Source: Streptomyces melanogenes (GTDB lineage Bacteria > Actinomycetota > Actinomycetes > Streptomycetales > Streptomycetaceae). From it: a DNA stretch of 64,000 nt. The stretch covers positions 124,001 through 188,000 of the forward strand of contig NZ_BMTS01000012.1 in NCBI RefSeq assembly GCF_014649795.1, in the 5' to 3' direction. How positions within the stretch are numbered: position 1 is the stretch's first letter; every line of letters starts with the position of its first letter. The notes beneath the pieces were generated by a model, which saw nothing but the letters and a program-made list of their open reading frames with translations, was not told the origin of the DNA and did no database searches. The translations under genes and the position numbers were made by a program. Of this stretch, positions 50,190-58,977 are shown piece by piece.

Positions 50190-51518
50190 ATGAACCCTGC
50201 GGACCTTGGGCTGCCGGTGGACGTGCCGTCGACCGCGCTCTTCACGGACCAGTACGAGCTGACCATGCTCCAGGCGGCGCTGCGCGCCGGGACGGCCGAC
50301 CGGCGGTCGGTCTTCGAGGTCTTCACCCGGCGGCTGCCGGACGGACGCCGCTACGGCGTGGTGGCCGGGACCGGCCGGGTCCTGGACGCGGTGGAGAACT
50401 TCCGCTTCGACGCGGGCGTCCTCGGCTTCCTGCGCGAGCGCCAGATCGTCGACGAGCCGACCCTCCAGTGGCTGGCCTCCTACCGCTTCTCGGGCGACAT
50501 CTGGGGCTACCCCGAGGGCGAGGTCTACTTCCCCGGCTCGCCGGTCCTGCGGGTCGAGGGCTCCTTCGCGGAGTGCGTGCTCCTGGAGACCGTGATCCTG
50601 TCGATCCTCAACCACGACTCGGCGATCGCCGCCGCCGCGTCCCGGATGTCCGCCGCCGCGGCCGGCCGGCCGCTGATCGAGATGGGCGCCCGGCGCACCC
50701 ACGAGCTGGCCGCGGTGGCCTCGGCCCGGGCCGCGTACGTGGGCGGCTTCACCACCACCTCGGACCTGGCCGCCGGGTTCCGGTACGGCATCCCCACCGT
50801 CGGCACCAGCGCGCACGCCTTCACCCTGCTCCACGACAGCGAGCGGGACGCCTTCCGGGCCCAGGTGGACTCGCTGGGCCGGGGCACCACCCTGCTGGTG
50901 GACACCTACGACGTGGCCGAGGCGGTCCGTACCGCCGTGGAGATCGCGGGCCCCGAGCTCGGCGCGGTCCGGATCGACTCCGGGGACCTGCTGCTCGTCG
51001 CCCACCGGGTGCGCCAGCAGCTCGACGAGCTGGGTGCGACGAACACGAAGATCGTGGTGACCTCGGACCTCGACGAGTACGCCATCGCCTCGCTGGCGGC
51101 CGCGCCCGTGGACGCGTACGGCGTCGGCACCCAGCTGGTCACCGGCAGCGGGCACCCCACCTGCTCCATGGTCTACAAGCTGGTCGCCCGCGCGCAGAGC
51201 GCGGACCCGAAGGCGCCGCTGGTGCCGGTGGCGAAGAAGTCGATGGGCGGCAAGACGTCGATCGGCGGCCGCAAGTGGGCCGCCCGGCGCGCCGACGCCG
51301 ACGGGATCGCCGAGGCCGAGGTCGTCGGCACCGGCCCCGTCCCGTCCGAGCTGGCCGACCGGCAGCTGCTGGTCGAGCTGGTCAAGGGGGGCGCGGTGGT
51401 GGCCCGCGAGCCGCTGGACACCGCCCGGGAGCGGCACATCGCGGCGCGCGCAGCGCTGCCGATGTCCGCGATCCAGCTGTCGCGGGGCGAGCCCGTGCTG
51501 CCCACGGAGTACGCGTGA
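50190..51518 (+). CDS. pncB: Nicotinate phosphoribosyltransferase
   Basis: The 442-residue enzyme makes nicotinate mononucleotide from nicotinate and PRPP. Family text: TDQYELTMLQAAL, FEVFTRRLPDGRRYGVVAG, EMGARRTHELAAVASARAAYVGGF in parts with the catalytic His, DTYDV, RIDSGDL and the C-terminal GGKTSIGGRKWAARR. The ATG at 50190 has only a weak GAGGGG upstream. pncA follows 100 bp downstream, so this is an NAD salvage pair. Confidence 0.94.
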   Translation: MNPADLGLPVDVPSTALFTDQYELTMLQAALRAGTADRRSVFEVFTRRLPDGRRYGVVAGTGRVLDAVENFRFDAGVLGFLRERQIVDEPTLQWLASYRFSGDIWGYPEGEVYFPGSPVLRVEGSFAECVLLETVILSILNHDSAIAAAASRMSAAAAGRPLIEMGARRTHELAAVASARAAYVGGFTTTSDLAAGFRYGIPTVGTSAHAFTLLHDSERDAFRAQVDSLGRGTTLLVDTYDVAEAVRTAVEIAGPELGAVRIDSGDLLLVAHRVRQQLDELGATNTKIVVTSDLDEYAIASLAAAPVDAYGVGTQLVTGSGHPTCSMVYKLVARAQSADPKAPLVPVAKKSMGGKTSIGGRKWAARRADADGIAEAEVVGTGPVPSELADRQLLVELVKGGAVVAREPLDTARERHIAARAALPMSAIQLSRGEPVLPTEYA

Positions 51519-51618
51519 TGCCGCACCTGGGGGCCTTTGCACCCCAATTGCCCCCTGCCGTACCCGGGTTGGAATCTCTACGCTCGTAGAACAGCCCCCT
51601 GACCGAAGGACAGCCGAC

Positions 51619-52206
51619 ATGCACCGCGCGTTGATCGTCGTGGACGTTCAGAACGACTTCTGCGAGGGCGGCAGCCTCGCGGTCACGGGTGGCTCCGACG
51701 TCGCCGCTGCCATCACCGACCTGATCGGCCAGGCCGCCGGGTCCGTGTACCGCCATGTGGTGGCCACCCGCGACCACCACATCGACCCGGGTCCGCACTT
51801 CTCGCCGAAGCCGGACTTCGTGGACTCCTGGCCGGTGCACTGCGTGGCCGGGACGGAGGGGGTGGGCTTCCACCCGAACTTCGCCCCGGCGGTCGCCTGC
51901 GGGGCCATAGACGCCGTCTTCGACAAGGGCGCCCACGCGGCCGCGTACAGCGGCTTCGAGGGACGGGACGAGAACGGGGTGTGGCTGGCGAACTGGCTGC
52001 GGGACCGGGACGTCACCGAGGTCGACGTGGTCGGCATCGCGACCGACCACTGCGTGCGGGCGACGGCGCTGGACGCGGTGCGGGCGGGCTTCGCGACGCA
52101 CGTCCTGCTCGATCTGACCGCCGGTGTCTCCGAGGAGACGACCGCCCGGGCGATCGAGGAGCTGCGAGCCGCCGGCGCGGAGCTGTCGGGCAAGCCGGTT
52201 GTTTGA
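51619..52206 (+). CDS. pncA: Nicotinamidase
   Basis: The 195-residue isochorismatase-fold amidase has catalytic Asp10 (VDVQNDF), a Lys in DKGAHA, and Cys in ATDHCVRATA. Metal-site text TRDHHIDPGPHF is intact. It deamidates nicotinamide to nicotinate for the pncB product upstream. ATG 51619. Confidence 0.94.
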   Translation: MHRALIVVDVQNDFCEGGSLAVTGGSDVAAAITDLIGQAAGSVYRHVVATRDHHIDPGPHFSPKPDFVDSWPVHCVAGTEGVGFHPNFAPAVACGAIDAVFDKGAHAAAYSGFEGRDENGVWLANWLRDRDVTEVDVVGIATDHCVRATALDAVRAGFATHVLLDLTAGVSEETTARAIEELRAAGAELSGKPVV

Positions 52207-52238
52207 CCGCGGGTCGCTTTGTCGGTCGAGTGCGGGCC

Positions 52239-52306
52239 GCCGTCGGCTGGTCGCGCCCACGCGGCGGAGCCGCAAATAGATACAGCCCCGCGCCCCTGAA
52301 AGCGCC
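52239..52306. repeat. Dispersed repeat family A, diverged copy
   Basis: It opens GGCTGGTCGCGCCCACGCGG and ends CAGCCCCGCGCCCCTGAA, with an AAATAGATA core instead of the usual one. The GGCTGGTCGCG and CCCCGCGCCCCT words tie it to family A, but the inverted arms are lost. Confidence 0.6.
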
Positions 52307-52612
52307 CTACGGCCGCAGCAGCGCCCGTATCGGGTGCCAGAGCTCCTCGGCCTCCGGTTGTGGCGCCGTGCGCCACAGGAGGCCGTCCGGGTGGTGCAGG
52401 ACCGCCGTGATCTCGTCCGGTGTGGGCGGCTCGGTGTTGCCGCGCAGATAGACCGCGCGCAGGCCCAGGTTCCGCAGCCTGGTCAGGGCGCGGGCCCGGT
52501 TGGCCGCGTGGACGAGCACGCGCACCTTGCGGCCGTCCCCGGCGGGGCTGGGCAAGGTGAGCGCGACGACGACGCTGCCGTTCGGCAGCTTGCTGAAACC
52601 TCCGCCAGGCAT
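52307..52612 (-). CDS. Hypothetical protein, conserved-looking
   Basis: The 101-residue soluble protein has two readable blocks: GSVVVALTLPSPAGDGRKVRVLVHAANRARALTRLRNLGL in parts, and TPDEITAVLHHPDGLLWR. It shows good codon bias and starts at ATG 52612. It lies between pncA (convergent) and the M6 protease gene (same strand, after a terminator). No family recognised. Confidence 0.68.
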   Translation of the reverse strand: MPGGGFSKLPNGSVVVALTLPSPAGDGRKVRVLVHAANRARALTRLRNLGLRAVYLRGNTEPPTPDEITAVLHHPDGLLWRTAPQPEAEELWHPIRALLRP

Positions 52613-52673
52613 GGCGTACCGCTCCCCCGCAAGACGTCGTGTCAATAAGGACTCGTAGGACGCACCTAAACAC

Positions 52674-52709
52674 GATCGGCCGCCGCCCGCTAGAGGGCGA
52701 CGGCCGATC
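52674..52709 (-). terminator. Terminator after the M6 protease gene
   Basis: A 15-bp stem (GATCGGCCGCCGCCC with GGGCGACGGCCGATC, one mismatch) has a 6-nt loop, 26 bp after the stop at 52735. Confidence 0.8.
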
Positions 52710-52734
52710 ATGGTTTGACCTGCGGTTTTTAAAA

Positions 52735-55143
52735 CTACTTGGTCGACGGACCAACCTTCACGGTGATCGTCGAGCCGTCCTTGGGCTGCTGGACGATGGA
52801 GATCCGGGTGTTGGTGTCAGGAACCTGCACGCTTCCCGTGGGGTTCTCCTTGTACCAGTAGGTGCCCCGGTGGTCGTCGAACAGCGGCACACCGGCCTGC
52901 GGGCGGATCGTGGTCGCCACGTCGGCCTTGTGCAGGGTGAGCGCGTTCGTCGGGTAGAAGCTGAAGGTCGCGTCGAACGGCGTGATCTTGTTGCGCATCA
53001 GCGTGCCGTCCGCCCACTTCAGCGGCTTGGCGTGGGAGTCGATCGGCAGGATCTGGCCCTGGCCCGGGTGGACCGAGACGTTGTTGTCCTTCTGGGACAG
53101 GTCCCACAGCCAGATGAGCAGACCCGGCGTGTACGCGTAGTGCTCGACCCAGCTCGGGCGGGACTTGGCGAAGCCGAAGTTGTACGGGCCGACCTTGAGG
53201 GTCTCGTCGTACGACACGAACTGGCGGTTCTCGGCGATGTAGTACTGCGGGTAGTCCTTGGTGAACGACTCGCCGATGCGGGAGAAGTTCTTCGAGGTCC
53301 AGCCGTTGTCGTCGCCCTCGGCGCCGTCGGTGAAGAGCGCGGAGCCGTCGGCGTTCACGGTGATCGCGTCGGCGGTGAAGCCCTTGCCGCCCGCGCCGCC
53401 GTCCGTCTGGTAGCGGAAGCGGACGTCGATCTTCTTGCCCGCGAAGCCGTCCAGGTTGTACGAGAGCTTCTTGTACGCGCCCGACACGTCGGTCAGGGCC
53501 GGCTTGTCGCTGGGGTCGCGGCTGATCGGCTTGCCGTCGGCGGTGCCGTCGAGCGCGGTCCAGGTGGCGCCGCCGTCCGTGGAGGCCTCGGCGTACAGGA
53601 AGTCGTAGTCCAGCTCGATGTCCCACCAGCCGGACAGGTCCAGGGAGGCCTTGGACTTGCCGGTCAGGTCGACCGGGCGGGTCAGGGTGTTGTTGAGGTT
53701 GTCACCCATCCCGCTCCACCACTGCTTGGTGCCCTCGGCGGGCTTCACGATGGTGGTGGTGACGGGCTTCTTCGGCAGCTCGACGACGAGCGCCTGCTTG
53801 TCCTTGGTGTTGTACTCCGAGACGCCCAGCTTGGTGGTCGAGTTCGTCGCGGCCTTGGCCGTGTCGTAGTTCAGCCAGCCCAGCTGGAGCTTGTCCCAGG
53901 CGGTCATGTCGCCCGGCATGTCGCCGATCGAGTCCTTGCCGGTGCCCAGCCAGGAGCCGGCCGACATCAGGGACCAGAAGCCGACCGAGTTCTCGGCCTG
54001 GTTCGTGGTGTCGTAGAGGTCCGGCAGACCGAGGTCGTGGCCGTACTCGTGGGCGAAGACGCCGAGGCCGCCGTTCTCCGGCTGCATCGTGTAGTCGCCG
54101 ACCCAGATGCCGGTGTCGCCGATCTGCGTGCCGCCGGCCTTGTTGTTCGCCGGGCCGGTCTTGCCCGCGTCCGTGCCGTAGGCGTACGAGCGGTGCGCCC
54201 ACAGGGCGTTGGTGCCCTGCGCGCCGCCGCCGGCCGACTCGTCCTCGCCCGCGTGGACGATCTGGAAGTGGTCGATGTAGCCGTCGGGCTCGTTGAAGTT
54301 GCCGTCGTTGTCGAAGTCGTTGCGGTCCCACTGGTCGTACTGCGCCAGGGTCGCCTTGATCTGCTCGGTGGTCTGGCCCTTGGCCTTCTGGTCCGCGGCC
54401 CAGGCGTTGACGCCGTCGCGGACCAGGTCCATCACGTTGGAGCAGTTGGTGGCACCGCAGTAGTTCGAGCCGTAGCGGGCCTCGTTGGCCGGGACGCGGA
54501 CCCAGTCCGTGACCGTGCCGTCGACCGAGTAGCGGCCCGAGGAGGTCTTCTCGTAGTACGTCTTCAGGGAGTGCTTCTGGGTGCCGTCGGCGTTCTTGCC
54601 GGTCCCGAAGTACAGGTCCTGGAAGTGCTCCCGGCTGTAGTCCTTCTGCCAGGCGGTGGAGTTGTCCTTGGTGCGGTCCGGCTGCTTGATCGTGTTGTGC
54701 GCCGGGCCGGGCGTGCCGCCGTACTTGACGACCGGCGGCTTGGGGCCGGCCGGGCCGTCCGGGTCGAACATGGTCGTGTTGTCGACCTGGTCCCCGAAGT
54801 CCACCAGGATCGTGAAGATCTTGTCGGTCTTCTCCCGGCCGAGCTCGACGTACTTCTTGTCGTCGAGCTGGACGACCTTGGAGGCGCCGCGCTGCTGCAC
54901 CTTCTTGTCGCCGGAGATGACCTTCTCCAGCGCCGTCTGGCGCTGCAGCTCCCGCTGCTTGGTGAACGGGCCCGGAATGTCGTCGACGTGCTTGGCCGAG
55001 CCGGCGCCCGGGTCCCGTCGCTCGACGGGGGCCGGGGCCTTGCTGTCGGCCTGGGCGGTGGCGAACGCGGAGCCTATCGCGCCGGTCGTGGCCATGGCCA
55101 CGAGTACGGCGGCAGCTCTGACCGCTCGTCTGTTGCTGGTCAC
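52735..55143 (-). CDS. Secreted M6-family metalloprotease (immune inhibitor A-like)
   Basis: The 802-residue secreted protease has a Sec signal (about 1-32), a propeptide with KQRELQRQTALEK, a catalytic domain with zinc motif HEYGHDLGLPD (HEYGH 365-369) and later Met-turn GFWSLMSAGSW, and beta-sandwich domains (VDLTGKSKASLDLSGWWDIELDYDFLYAEAST in parts). Immune inhibitor A enzymes degrade host antibacterial proteins in Bacillus; in Streptomyces a nutritional role is likelier. GTG 55143 with GGGAGG upstream is the start. Confidence 0.92.
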   Translation of the reverse strand: MTSNRRAVRAAAVLVAMATTGAIGSAFATAQADSKAPAPVERRDPGAGSAKHVDDIPGPFTKQRELQRQTALEKVISGDKKVQQRGASKVVQLDDKKYVELGREKTDKIFTILVDFGDQVDNTTMFDPDGPAGPKPPVVKYGGTPGPAHNTIKQPDRTKDNSTAWQKDYSREHFQDLYFGTGKNADGTQKHSLKTYYEKTSSGRYSVDGTVTDWVRVPANEARYGSNYCGATNCSNVMDLVRDGVNAWAADQKAKGQTTEQIKATLAQYDQWDRNDFDNDGNFNEPDGYIDHFQIVHAGEDESAGGGAQGTNALWAHRSYAYGTDAGKTGPANNKAGGTQIGDTGIWVGDYTMQPENGGLGVFAHEYGHDLGLPDLYDTTNQAENSVGFWSLMSAGSWLGTGKDSIGDMPGDMTAWDKLQLGWLNYDTAKAATNSTTKLGVSEYNTKDKQALVVELPKKPVTTTIVKPAEGTKQWWSGMGDNLNNTLTRPVDLTGKSKASLDLSGWWDIELDYDFLYAEASTDGGATWTALDGTADGKPISRDPSDKPALTDVSGAYKKLSYNLDGFAGKKIDVRFRYQTDGGAGGKGFTADAITVNADGSALFTDGAEGDDNGWTSKNFSRIGESFTKDYPQYYIAENRQFVSYDETLKVGPYNFGFAKSRPSWVEHYAYTPGLLIWLWDLSQKDNNVSVHPGQGQILPIDSHAKPLKWADGTLMRNKITPFDATFSFYPTNALTLHKADVATTIRPQAGVPLFDDHRGTYWYKENPTGSVQVPDTNTRISIVQQPKDGSTITVKVGPSTK

Positions 55144-55546
55144 TTGATGATGTCCTCCCCCGCGGCCGCAGGCACGGACCGGGGGTGAGGGGTCTGGTCT
55201 CCGGTGCGCGGCACGCGTCTCAAGTGACGACATTGGACCGGAGTTGCCAAAGAAAAGACAGATCTTGACTTGGGTCAGCCAATTACATTATGCAGAGCGG
55301 TCGTTCCGGTATCCGAACGCTTCCGATGTGCTACCCAACCCGGACATCGGGTGCGCCTGTCTCGCCTGTCGGAACGCGGAATGACTCCGTGCGCCCCCTG
55401 TGCACCGGCACCGTGGGTTAGGTCACGCTTACCGGCGGTTCCGCAAGGGCAAGCACCGTCGTAGAGTCGCTTGACAGTGCGATCCGGTTGCCCGGTCGAG
55501 AGACCCGCCCCCAATCCGATGCCTGCCCCCGAGGACGGATACCGCC
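55144..55546. other. 403-bp divergent intergenic region, no gene seen
   Basis: It holds the promoter of the M6 protease (-) and of the small membrane protein (+). A TTGACA at 55471-55476 could be a -35 box for the latter, but no good -10 follows. An AT-richer part near 55240-55292 may contain the protease promoter. No repeat copy or RNA gene is seen. Confidence 0.5.
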
Positions 55547-55810
55547 ATGCCGCGTCCGACTGCAGCACAGCTCGCCTACGGTTCGGCCACCGTCGTCTTC
55601 TCGACCGTAGCCATGATCCTGCTCTCCCAGACCGAGTCGGGCGTCGGGGTGGGAGTGATAGTGCTCGCCGCACTCCTGCTCGGACTGCTCGTCGCCGTCA
55701 CGGTCCCCATGCCGAAAGCGGCGCGCACGGTTCGTACGAACCGCGCCGCCGCCGTCGGGGAGAGCGCCGAGCCTGGAGTGCGCGTACCGGCCGATTCGGT
55801 ACGGAGCTGA
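55547..55810 (+). CDS. Small two-helix membrane protein
   Basis: The 87-residue protein has hydrophobic stretches LAYGSATVVFSTVAMILLS (about 9-27) and VGVIVLAALLLGLLVAVTVPM (35-55) and a basic, polar tail. ATG 55547. It ends facing the RDD gene. Unknown function, though its tail order matches other Streptomyces conserved hypothetical membrane proteins. Confidence 0.68.
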   Translation: MPRPTAAQLAYGSATVVFSTVAMILLSQTESGVGVGVIVLAALLLGLLVAVTVPMPKAARTVRTNRAAAVGESAEPGVRVPADSVRS

Positions 55811-55834
55811 CGCTCGGCACCGTCCGGCCCCGGG

Positions 55835-56587
55835 TCAGGGGGCGGTCGAGACCACCACCGTCTTCCCGGCCTTGTCGTGCAGGCCCTGTTTGTAGGGTTT
55901 GTCCGTGAGGATCGTGATGATGAGGATGATCTGCCACAGACACGGACAGCACAGCAGGGCGGGCAGCCAGAGCACGGCCGTGCGGCCGAGCGCCGCGCTG
56001 GTGGTGGGCACGCTGCCGTCGTTGAGCATCGCGACCCGCAGGTTCAGCAGCTTCTTGCCGACCGTCTGACCGTCCCGCTTCAGCATGATCGTGTCGTACG
56101 CGAGGTACGCCACGATGCCGATGAGGTTCCAGGCGAGACCGCTGCCGCTGTACGCGCGGCTGATGACGTCGGAGGTGTCCTCGCCGCTCCTCGTCTCGTA
56201 CACCCAGCGGTCCGAGGTCGCCCACTCCAGGAGGCCGAGCGGGATCGCGATCAGCAGGGCGTCGATGATCCGGGCGAGCAGGCGCCGCCCGAAGTCGGCG
56301 AGCGGCGGCATCCCGCTGAGCGGATCGGGGCCGCCGTACTGGTTTCCCCCGCCGTACGGGTCGTACGGCGGCGGGGTGCTGCCATAGGGCGAACCGGGGG
56401 GCGGCGTGCCGTAGGGGCCTGAGGGGGGAGGGCTTCCGTACGGACCGCCGCCGGGGGGAGGGGCACCGCTGCCCGGAGGTGGGCCGCCTCCGGGGGGCGG
56501 GCCCTGGCTCCAGCCGGGGGGCTCGGACGGCTTCTTGAGGAACGGGTCGTCCTCGGGCTGCTCGCCGGGCGGCGGTGGGTTGCTCAT
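55835..56587 (-). CDS. RDD-family membrane protein with Pro/Gly-rich head
   Basis: The 250-residue protein has a 95-residue head of Pro-Gly-Tyr repeats (GGGPYGSPPPSGPYG), then an RDD domain with FGRRLLARIIDALLI, DGQTVGKKLLNLRV and three to four helices. RDD proteins may transport ions or small solutes. A second RDD gene lies 80 bp upstream on the same strand. ATG 56587. Confidence 0.86.
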   Translation of the reverse strand: MSNPPPPGEQPEDDPFLKKPSEPPGWSQGPPPGGGPPPGSGAPPPGGGPYGSPPPSGPYGTPPPGSPYGSTPPPYDPYGGGNQYGGPDPLSGMPPLADFGRRLLARIIDALLIAIPLGLLEWATSDRWVYETRSGEDTSDVISRAYSGSGLAWNLIGIVAYLAYDTIMLKRDGQTVGKKLLNLRVAMLNDGSVPTTSAALGRTAVLWLPALLCCPCLWQIILIITILTDKPYKQGLHDKAGKTVVVSTAP

Positions 56588-56667
56588 GTCCGCAGTGCAC
56601 CGCGCGGGGCGGGCCCCCGCAACGGCACGGGGCCCGTTCGGGGTACCGCCGCCGCGCGGAGCCCGCG

Positions 56668-58152
56668 TCAGGTGCCCGCGACGAAGGTGCGGGCCGCCTT
56701 GTCGTGCCAGCACTGGCGCCACGGGCGGTCGAACAGGCACCACACGACGTTGACCACGCCGACGGCGAGCACGCCGAGGGCGCCGTAGACCAGCCAGCGG
56801 CGCAGGGCCGCGCCGAAGGCGGGCGGCTCGTGCGACTCGATGTCGCGCACCTGGACCCGCAGCAGCCGCTTGCCCAGCGTGCGGCCCCACTTGGCGGTGG
56901 GCAGCGCCTCGTAGAGCACGCCGAGGAGCAGGAAGGCGCCGAGCACGATGGCGAGGTAGCCGCCGGTGGTGCCGTCCAGGAGGTAGACCGTCACCGTCTC
57001 GCCGGACAGCTTCGCGGCGTCGATCTTCTGCTGGATGTGGTCCGCGCCCTTGATCCACAGCGGCACGGCGAGAGCGGCGACGGCACCGCCGAGCACCAGG
57101 GTGTCCACCAGCCGGGCGGCCAGGCGCCGTCCGAGACCGGCGGGCCGGGCCGCCGCCTGGGCCCGCGCGGCCCGCAGGAACGGGTCCTCCACGGGCGGCT
57201 TCCACGGCACCACGGGCTCCCCGGGCCCCGACCGCTCCTCGGGCCGCGCCAGCTGGTGCACCTGCTGCGCCCAGGACGCGGAGCCCCCGCCGGACCCGGT
57301 GGTGACGGGCGAGGAGGGCGCGGCGGCCTGCTGCGGCACCTGCTGCTGTACGGGGGCGGGCTGCTGCGGTACGGAGTGCTGCTGCGGGGCGACCGGCGCC
57401 GAGGGCAGCGCGGCCCGGGCGGGCGCGGGCCGCACGGCGGCCGGGGTCCCCTGCGGCTCGGCGCGGCGCGGGTCGGCCACGCGCGGGTCGCCCCCGACGC
57501 GCGGGTCCCCGGGCCGCTGCCGCCCGGGCAACGGCTGCGCGGGCAGCGACTGCACCGGCACCGGCGCCCCCGACGGGGCCCGCCCGAACCCCTGCCCCGG
57601 CGGGACGGGGGCCGGGTCGGCGGGCAACGGCACAGCCGCCCCGGCCCGCTCGGACGCCGACCCGGCGGGCAGCGGCAGCGGCTGCGGCCGCCCGGCCTCG
57701 GGCTGAGCGGGCAGCGGCTGCACGGGAAGCGGCTGGGGCGTCTGACCCGGCTGCCCCGGCATCGGATCCCCCAGCTGACCCCACGACACCCGCCGTGCCG
57801 CGTCGTCGCCGAAGCCCGACTGGTGGGAGGCGTCGGCGCCCCAGGCCGGGGCGGGGTCGGGGCGGCTGCCGTGGAGGGGGGCGGGTTCGGGCTCGTCGAG
57901 GAAGACGGGGCCGGTCTCCTCGACGGCGGGCGCGGGCATCGGCGTCGGCGGGGCCGAGGCGAGGGCGGGCGCCGCCGGGGCCGCGCCGGCCGGCGGCACG
58001 GGCATGGCCTCGCCCTCGGCCGGGGCGGGCCGGCTCGTACCGGGCACCCAGGCGGCGCCGTTCCAGTACCGGACATATCCGGGGATGGACGGATCGGGGT
58101 AGAAGCCGGCGGCGGGGGTTCCGTCTCCGGTAGCCGGGGTGGGGGCGCTCAT
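56668..58152 (-). CDS. RDD-family membrane protein with DUF2510 head and long Pro/Gln linker
   Basis: The 494-residue protein begins with a DUF2510-like Trp motif (AGFYPDPSIPGYVRYWNGAAWV), continues with about 290 Pro/Ala/Gln-rich residues, and ends in an RDD domain (GLGRRLAARLVDTLVLGG, KWGRTLGKRLLRVQVRDIE). ATG 58152 is used since 16 preceding residues are not convincing. With the next gene it forms an RDD pair. The disordered linker is much longer than in most RDD proteins. Confidence 0.84.
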   Translation of the reverse strand: MSAPTPATGDGTPAAGFYPDPSIPGYVRYWNGAAWVPGTSRPAPAEGEAMPVPPAGAAPAAPALASAPPTPMPAPAVEETGPVFLDEPEPAPLHGSRPDPAPAWGADASHQSGFGDDAARRVSWGQLGDPMPGQPGQTPQPLPVQPLPAQPEAGRPQPLPLPAGSASERAGAAVPLPADPAPVPPGQGFGRAPSGAPVPVQSLPAQPLPGRQRPGDPRVGGDPRVADPRRAEPQGTPAAVRPAPARAALPSAPVAPQQHSVPQQPAPVQQQVPQQAAAPSSPVTTGSGGGSASWAQQVHQLARPEERSGPGEPVVPWKPPVEDPFLRAARAQAAARPAGLGRRLAARLVDTLVLGGAVAALAVPLWIKGADHIQQKIDAAKLSGETVTVYLLDGTTGGYLAIVLGAFLLLGVLYEALPTAKWGRTLGKRLLRVQVRDIESHEPPAFGAALRRWLVYGALGVLAVGVVNVVWCLFDRPWRQCWHDKAARTFVAGT

Positions 58153-58430
58153 CACGGTCCCGTATCTGCTCGTGTGCCTCGTCAATACAGGGGTCCACAT
58201 CTACCAGACGGGCGACCGCCCCCGGGCGGGTCCTTCGGTACCGACCACTATCCGGTCAACGTCCGGGCGCCCCTCACCCGCCCGTGGACCGGGCCCGGAA
58301 CCCCTCGTCCGGGCCGTTTCGCGGGCCGCCGGAAAAATCTTCCGGAAGTCGCGTCATAGCAGCGCCGTACCCCGCTCTCACCCTGTACGGCCCGGTCCCG
58401 GGCCCGTACGCGGAGAGGAAAGACACTGTC

Positions 58431-58934
58431 ATGCACACCGTGGTGGAACGCGAGCTGGAGCTCAAACTCGTGCTGTCGCCGGAGCGCAGCATCCCGGTCC
58501 CGGCCCGGCTGACCTATCGCACCGACGATCCGTACGCCGTGCACATCACCTTCCACATCGGCTCCGATCACCCCGTCAACTGGACGTTCGCCCGCGAGCT
58601 GCTCGTCGAGGGGGTGTTCCGGCCGTGCGGCCACGGCGACGTCCGGATCTGGCCCACCAAGGTGGACGGGCGCAGCGTGATCCTGATGGCGCTCAGCTCG
58701 CCGGACGGCGACGCGCTCCTGGAGGCGCCGTCCGCCCAGGTGTCGGCCTGGCTGGAGCGGACGCTGCGGGTGGTCCCTCCGGGTTCTGAGACCGAGCAGC
58801 TCGGCATCGACGACGGCCTCGCCGAGCTGCTCGCGCCCACGACCGGCCGCACGCCCGGCCGCACCCGCGCCGAGGAGCTGTACCTGAACGACCCGTGGCC
58901 CTCGGACGAGTCGCGGCCGGAGGAAGGTGCGTGA
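58431..58934 (+). CDS. ssgG: SsgA-like sporulation protein (SALP), probably SsgG
   Basis: The 167-residue SALP-family protein has the core VPARLTYRTDDPYAVHITFH, WTFARELLVEGV and GHGDVRIWPTK. SALPs are specific to sporulating actinomycetes and guide septum placement and spore wall work. The synteny with nagE2 and hppD suggests SsgG rather than SsgA or SsgB; this is from memory of S. coelicolor. The C-terminal 40 residues are extra. ATG 58431 with GGAGAGG upstream. Confidence 0.82.
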   Translation: MHTVVERELELKLVLSPERSIPVPARLTYRTDDPYAVHITFHIGSDHPVNWTFARELLVEGVFRPCGHGDVRIWPTKVDGRSVILMALSSPDGDALLEAPSAQVSAWLERTLRVVPPGSETEQLGIDDGLAELLAPTTGRTPGRTRAEELYLNDPWPSDESRPEEGA

Positions 58935-58977
58935 CGGGAGGGGACGCGGACGTACGGGACACAGGAGTAACGGTTGT

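Noticed and set aside
55418..55436. Iron-box-like word (TTAGGTCACGCTTACC)
   Set aside because: It shares TTAGGT and TACC with the actinobacterial iron box but lacks symmetry in the middle, and no iron-related gene is adjacent.
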